Assembly (NCBI RefSeq): GCF_009766005.1
Contig: NZ_LMUK01000041.1
Coordinates: forward strand, 81,135 to 140,533
Direction: 5' to 3'
From: Bradyrhizobium sp. S69
GTDB taxonomy: Bacteria > Pseudomonadota > Alphaproteobacteria > Rhizobiales > Xanthobacteraceae
Length of the DNA: 59,399 nt
Under the pieces are notes generated by a model. It saw only the letters and a list, made by a program, of their open reading frames with translations. It did not search any database and was not told the DNA's origin. How positions within the stretch are numbered: the first letter of the stretch is position 1; each line of letters begins with the position of its first letter. The position numbers and the translations under genes were made by a program. Shown here piece after piece: positions 57,873-59,399 of the stretch.

Positions 57873-59399
57873 ATGATCGATGATCTCTGGTACAAAAATG
57901 GCGTGTTCTATTGTTTGGCGGTAGGAACTTATATGGACGCCAGTGGCGATGGCGTAGGCGATTTCAAGGGTTTGCTGCGCCGGCTCGATTATATACAGGG
58001 ACTTGGCATCACAACAATCTGGTTGATGCCGTTCCAACCATCTCCCGGCAAGGATGACGGCTACGATATCTCGGACTATTACGGCGTCGATCCGCGCTAC
58101 GGCACGCTCGGCGACTTCGTTGAATTCACCCATGGCTGCCGACAACGCGGCATCCGCGTCATCATCGATCTCGTCGTCAACCATACCTCCGATGCGCATC
58201 CCTGGTTTCGCAACGCGCGAAGCTCAAAGGATTCTCACTATCGTGACTGGTACGTCTGGGCCGACAAGAAACCCGCCAACGCCGACAAGGGTGTGGTGTT
58301 TCCCGGCGTGCAAAAGTCGACATGGACCCACGATGGGGAAGCCAGGGCCTGGTACTTCCATCGCTTCTACGATTTTCAGCCCGATCTCAACACGTCGAAC
58401 GTGCAGGTGCAGGCGGAGATACTCAAGATCATGGGCTTCTGGATTCAACTCGGTGTATCTGGTTTTCGCATGGACGCGGTCCCGTTCGTGATCGCAACCA
58501 AGGGTGCCAACGTCAAAACGCCCGTCGAGCAGTACGATATGTTGCGGTCGTTTCGCGAATTTCTGCAATGGCGGAAAGGCGACGCCATCATCCTGGCGGA
58601 GGCTAACGTACGGCCGCAGACCGATATGAGGTATTTCGGCGACGACGGCGAGCGCATGCAGATGATGTTCAACTTCCACGTCAACCAGCATCTGTTCTAT
58701 GCGCTGGCAGCGGCCGACTCCCGGCCACTCGCCAAGGCGCTCAACGCCACCAGGCCGCGTCCGGCCACAGCGCAATGGGGATTATTCCTGCGCAACCACG
58801 ACGAACTCGATCTCGGTCGGCTAACCAAAGTGCAGCGCGAAAGGGTGTTCAGGAGCTTCGGTCCCGATAAGAACATGCAGCTTTACGACCGCGGTATTCG
58901 CCGTCGCCTGGCACCGATGCTTGGTGGCAACCGGCGGCGACTCAAACTCGCCTACAGTCTGATGTGTACGCTTCCCGGCACGCCGGTGATCCGCTACGGC
59001 GACGAAATCGGCATGGGCGACCGGCTGGATTTGCCCGAGCGAAATTGCGCCCGCACCCCGATGCAATGGTCAACCGAACCGCATGCCGGTTTCACGGCTA
59101 GCGACCGGCCGTGCTCACCGGTGATCGACGAGGGTCCCTACGGCTTCAAGCACGTCAATGTGGCGAAGCAGCGCCGCGATCCCGACTCGCTACTGAACTG
59201 GACCGAACGCATTATCCGGATGCGCAAGGAGATACCGGAGATCGGCTGGGGCGACTACAAGGTGATCGCCGCGCGGGATCCGGCCGTTTTGATCATTCGC
59301 TACGATTGGCGCAACAATTCCGTATTATTCGTGCACAATCTCGACGAAACGCCGCGCGAAATCTCGTTTGCGTCGGGCGTTTCCGGCGAAGCCGGCAAG
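57873..59399 (+). CDS. GH13 alpha-amylase family enzyme, trehalose-synthase-like (incomplete)
   Basis: 509 codons are visible before the window ends in mid-gene. GH13 motifs are complete: DLVVNHTSD, GFRMDAVPF with nucleophile Asp201, IILAEANV with acid/base Glu243, and FLRNHDELDL with Asp310. Further, TLPGTPVIRYGDEIGMGD and RTPMQWS fit the trehalose synthase/alpha-glucosyltransferase branch, which interconverts maltose and trehalose, or GlgE-pathway relatives. Trehalose is a compatible solute, which suits a stress island. I avoid the treS symbol because the C-terminus that separates relatives is missing. GGAAC at 57790 is about 80 bases upstream, with a weak -10. Confidence 0.8.
   Translation, partial: MIDDLWYKNGVFYCLAVGTYMDASGDGVGDFKGLLRRLDYIQGLGITTIWLMPFQPSPGKDDGYDISDYYGVDPRYGTLGDFVEFTHGCRQRGIRVIIDLVVNHTSDAHPWFRNARSSKDSHYRDWYVWADKKPANADKGVVFPGVQKSTWTHDGEARAWYFHRFYDFQPDLNTSNVQVQAEILKIMGFWIQLGVSGFRMDAVPFVIATKGANVKTPVEQYDMLRSFREFLQWRKGDAIILAEANVRPQTDMRYFGDDGERMQMMFNFHVNQHLFYALAAADSRPLAKALNATRPRPATAQWGLFLRNHDELDLGRLTKVQRERVFRSFGPDKNMQLYDRGIRRRLAPMLGGNRRRLKLAYSLMCTLPGTPVIRYGDEIGMGDRLDLPERNCARTPMQWSTEPHAGFTASDRPCSPVIDEGPYGFKHVNVAKQRRDPDSLLNWTERIIRMRKEIPEIGWGDYKVIAARDPAVLIIRYDWRNNSVLFVHNLDETPREISFASGVSGEAGK

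Noticed and set aside
57873..59399. Naming the last gene treS outright
   Set aside because: The gene is cut by the window; several GH13 subfamilies share the visible motifs.
1..59399. Search by eye for CRISPR arrays, insertion sequences, prophage genes, rRNA and complete tRNAs
   Set aside because: No regularly spaced repeats with spacers, no transposase or integrase motifs, and only the degenerate tRNA-like fragment were found.

Overview
The window is GC-rich alphaproteobacterial chromosome, most like Bradyrhizobium or a close relative (Nitrobacteraceae). I infer this from protein character (TadE/TadG pilins, DUF4142, DUF892, DUF2171 and DUF2934 stress proteins, tripartite-tricarboxylate binding protein), from GGAAC-N16-nGTT promoter candidates of the alphaproteobacterial general stress response, and from intergenic repeats of the kind common in these genomes. 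No database search was possible, so names rest on motif reading and recall of families.

Layout. 0.2-7 kb: envelope genes (TPR-caspase protein, OmpA, two small secreted proteins, a PMT-family glycosyltransferase, a FecR protein paired with a Thr-Pro-linked beta-barrel). 7.2-10.2 kb: a tight three-gene operon of a PanE-like reductase, a fumarate-reductase-like flavoprotein and a one-domain [2Fe-2S] partner. 10.2-12.4 kb: TetR regulator, double operator and MATE pump. 12.4-23.2 kb: housekeeping and catabolic singletons (VOC, alpha/beta hydrolase, amidohydrolase, crotonase, cupin, CsbD, hydroxyacid dehydrogenase, FKBP, gamma-glutamyltransferase, TrhO, SlyX, LysR). 23.5-26.4 kb: TadE, a TadG-like protein, PilZ and a ribbon-helix-helix protein. 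26.5-31.4 kb: hemE, hemC, a GMC oxidoreductase and bioB. 31.6-37.1 kb: two MFS transporters, a LigI-like hydrolase, a carboxymuconolactone-decarboxylase-family protein and glucokinase. 37.3-42.1 kb: a candidate p-nitrobenzoate locus (Bug-type binding protein, PnbB-like lyase, nitroreductase, ABC binding protein, divergent LysR).

At about 42.4 kb the character changes. A degenerate tRNA-Val(CAC) fragment is followed by a stretch of very small genes, a strong small-RNA candidate with its own promoter and terminator, broken genes, and then a stress island (42.6-57.6 kb): DUF4142, a large hybrid histidine kinase, quinone reductase, SDR, catalase KatE, DUF2934, DUF2171, membrane proteins, a DUF892 ferritin-like protein, a damaged DUF2252 gene and BrkB. 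Several of these have GGAAC-type promoter candidates, so they probably form one stress regulon, plausibly ending with the GH13 trehalose-synthase-like enzyme that runs off the right edge.

No rRNA, complete tRNA, insertion sequence, prophage or CRISPR array was found.
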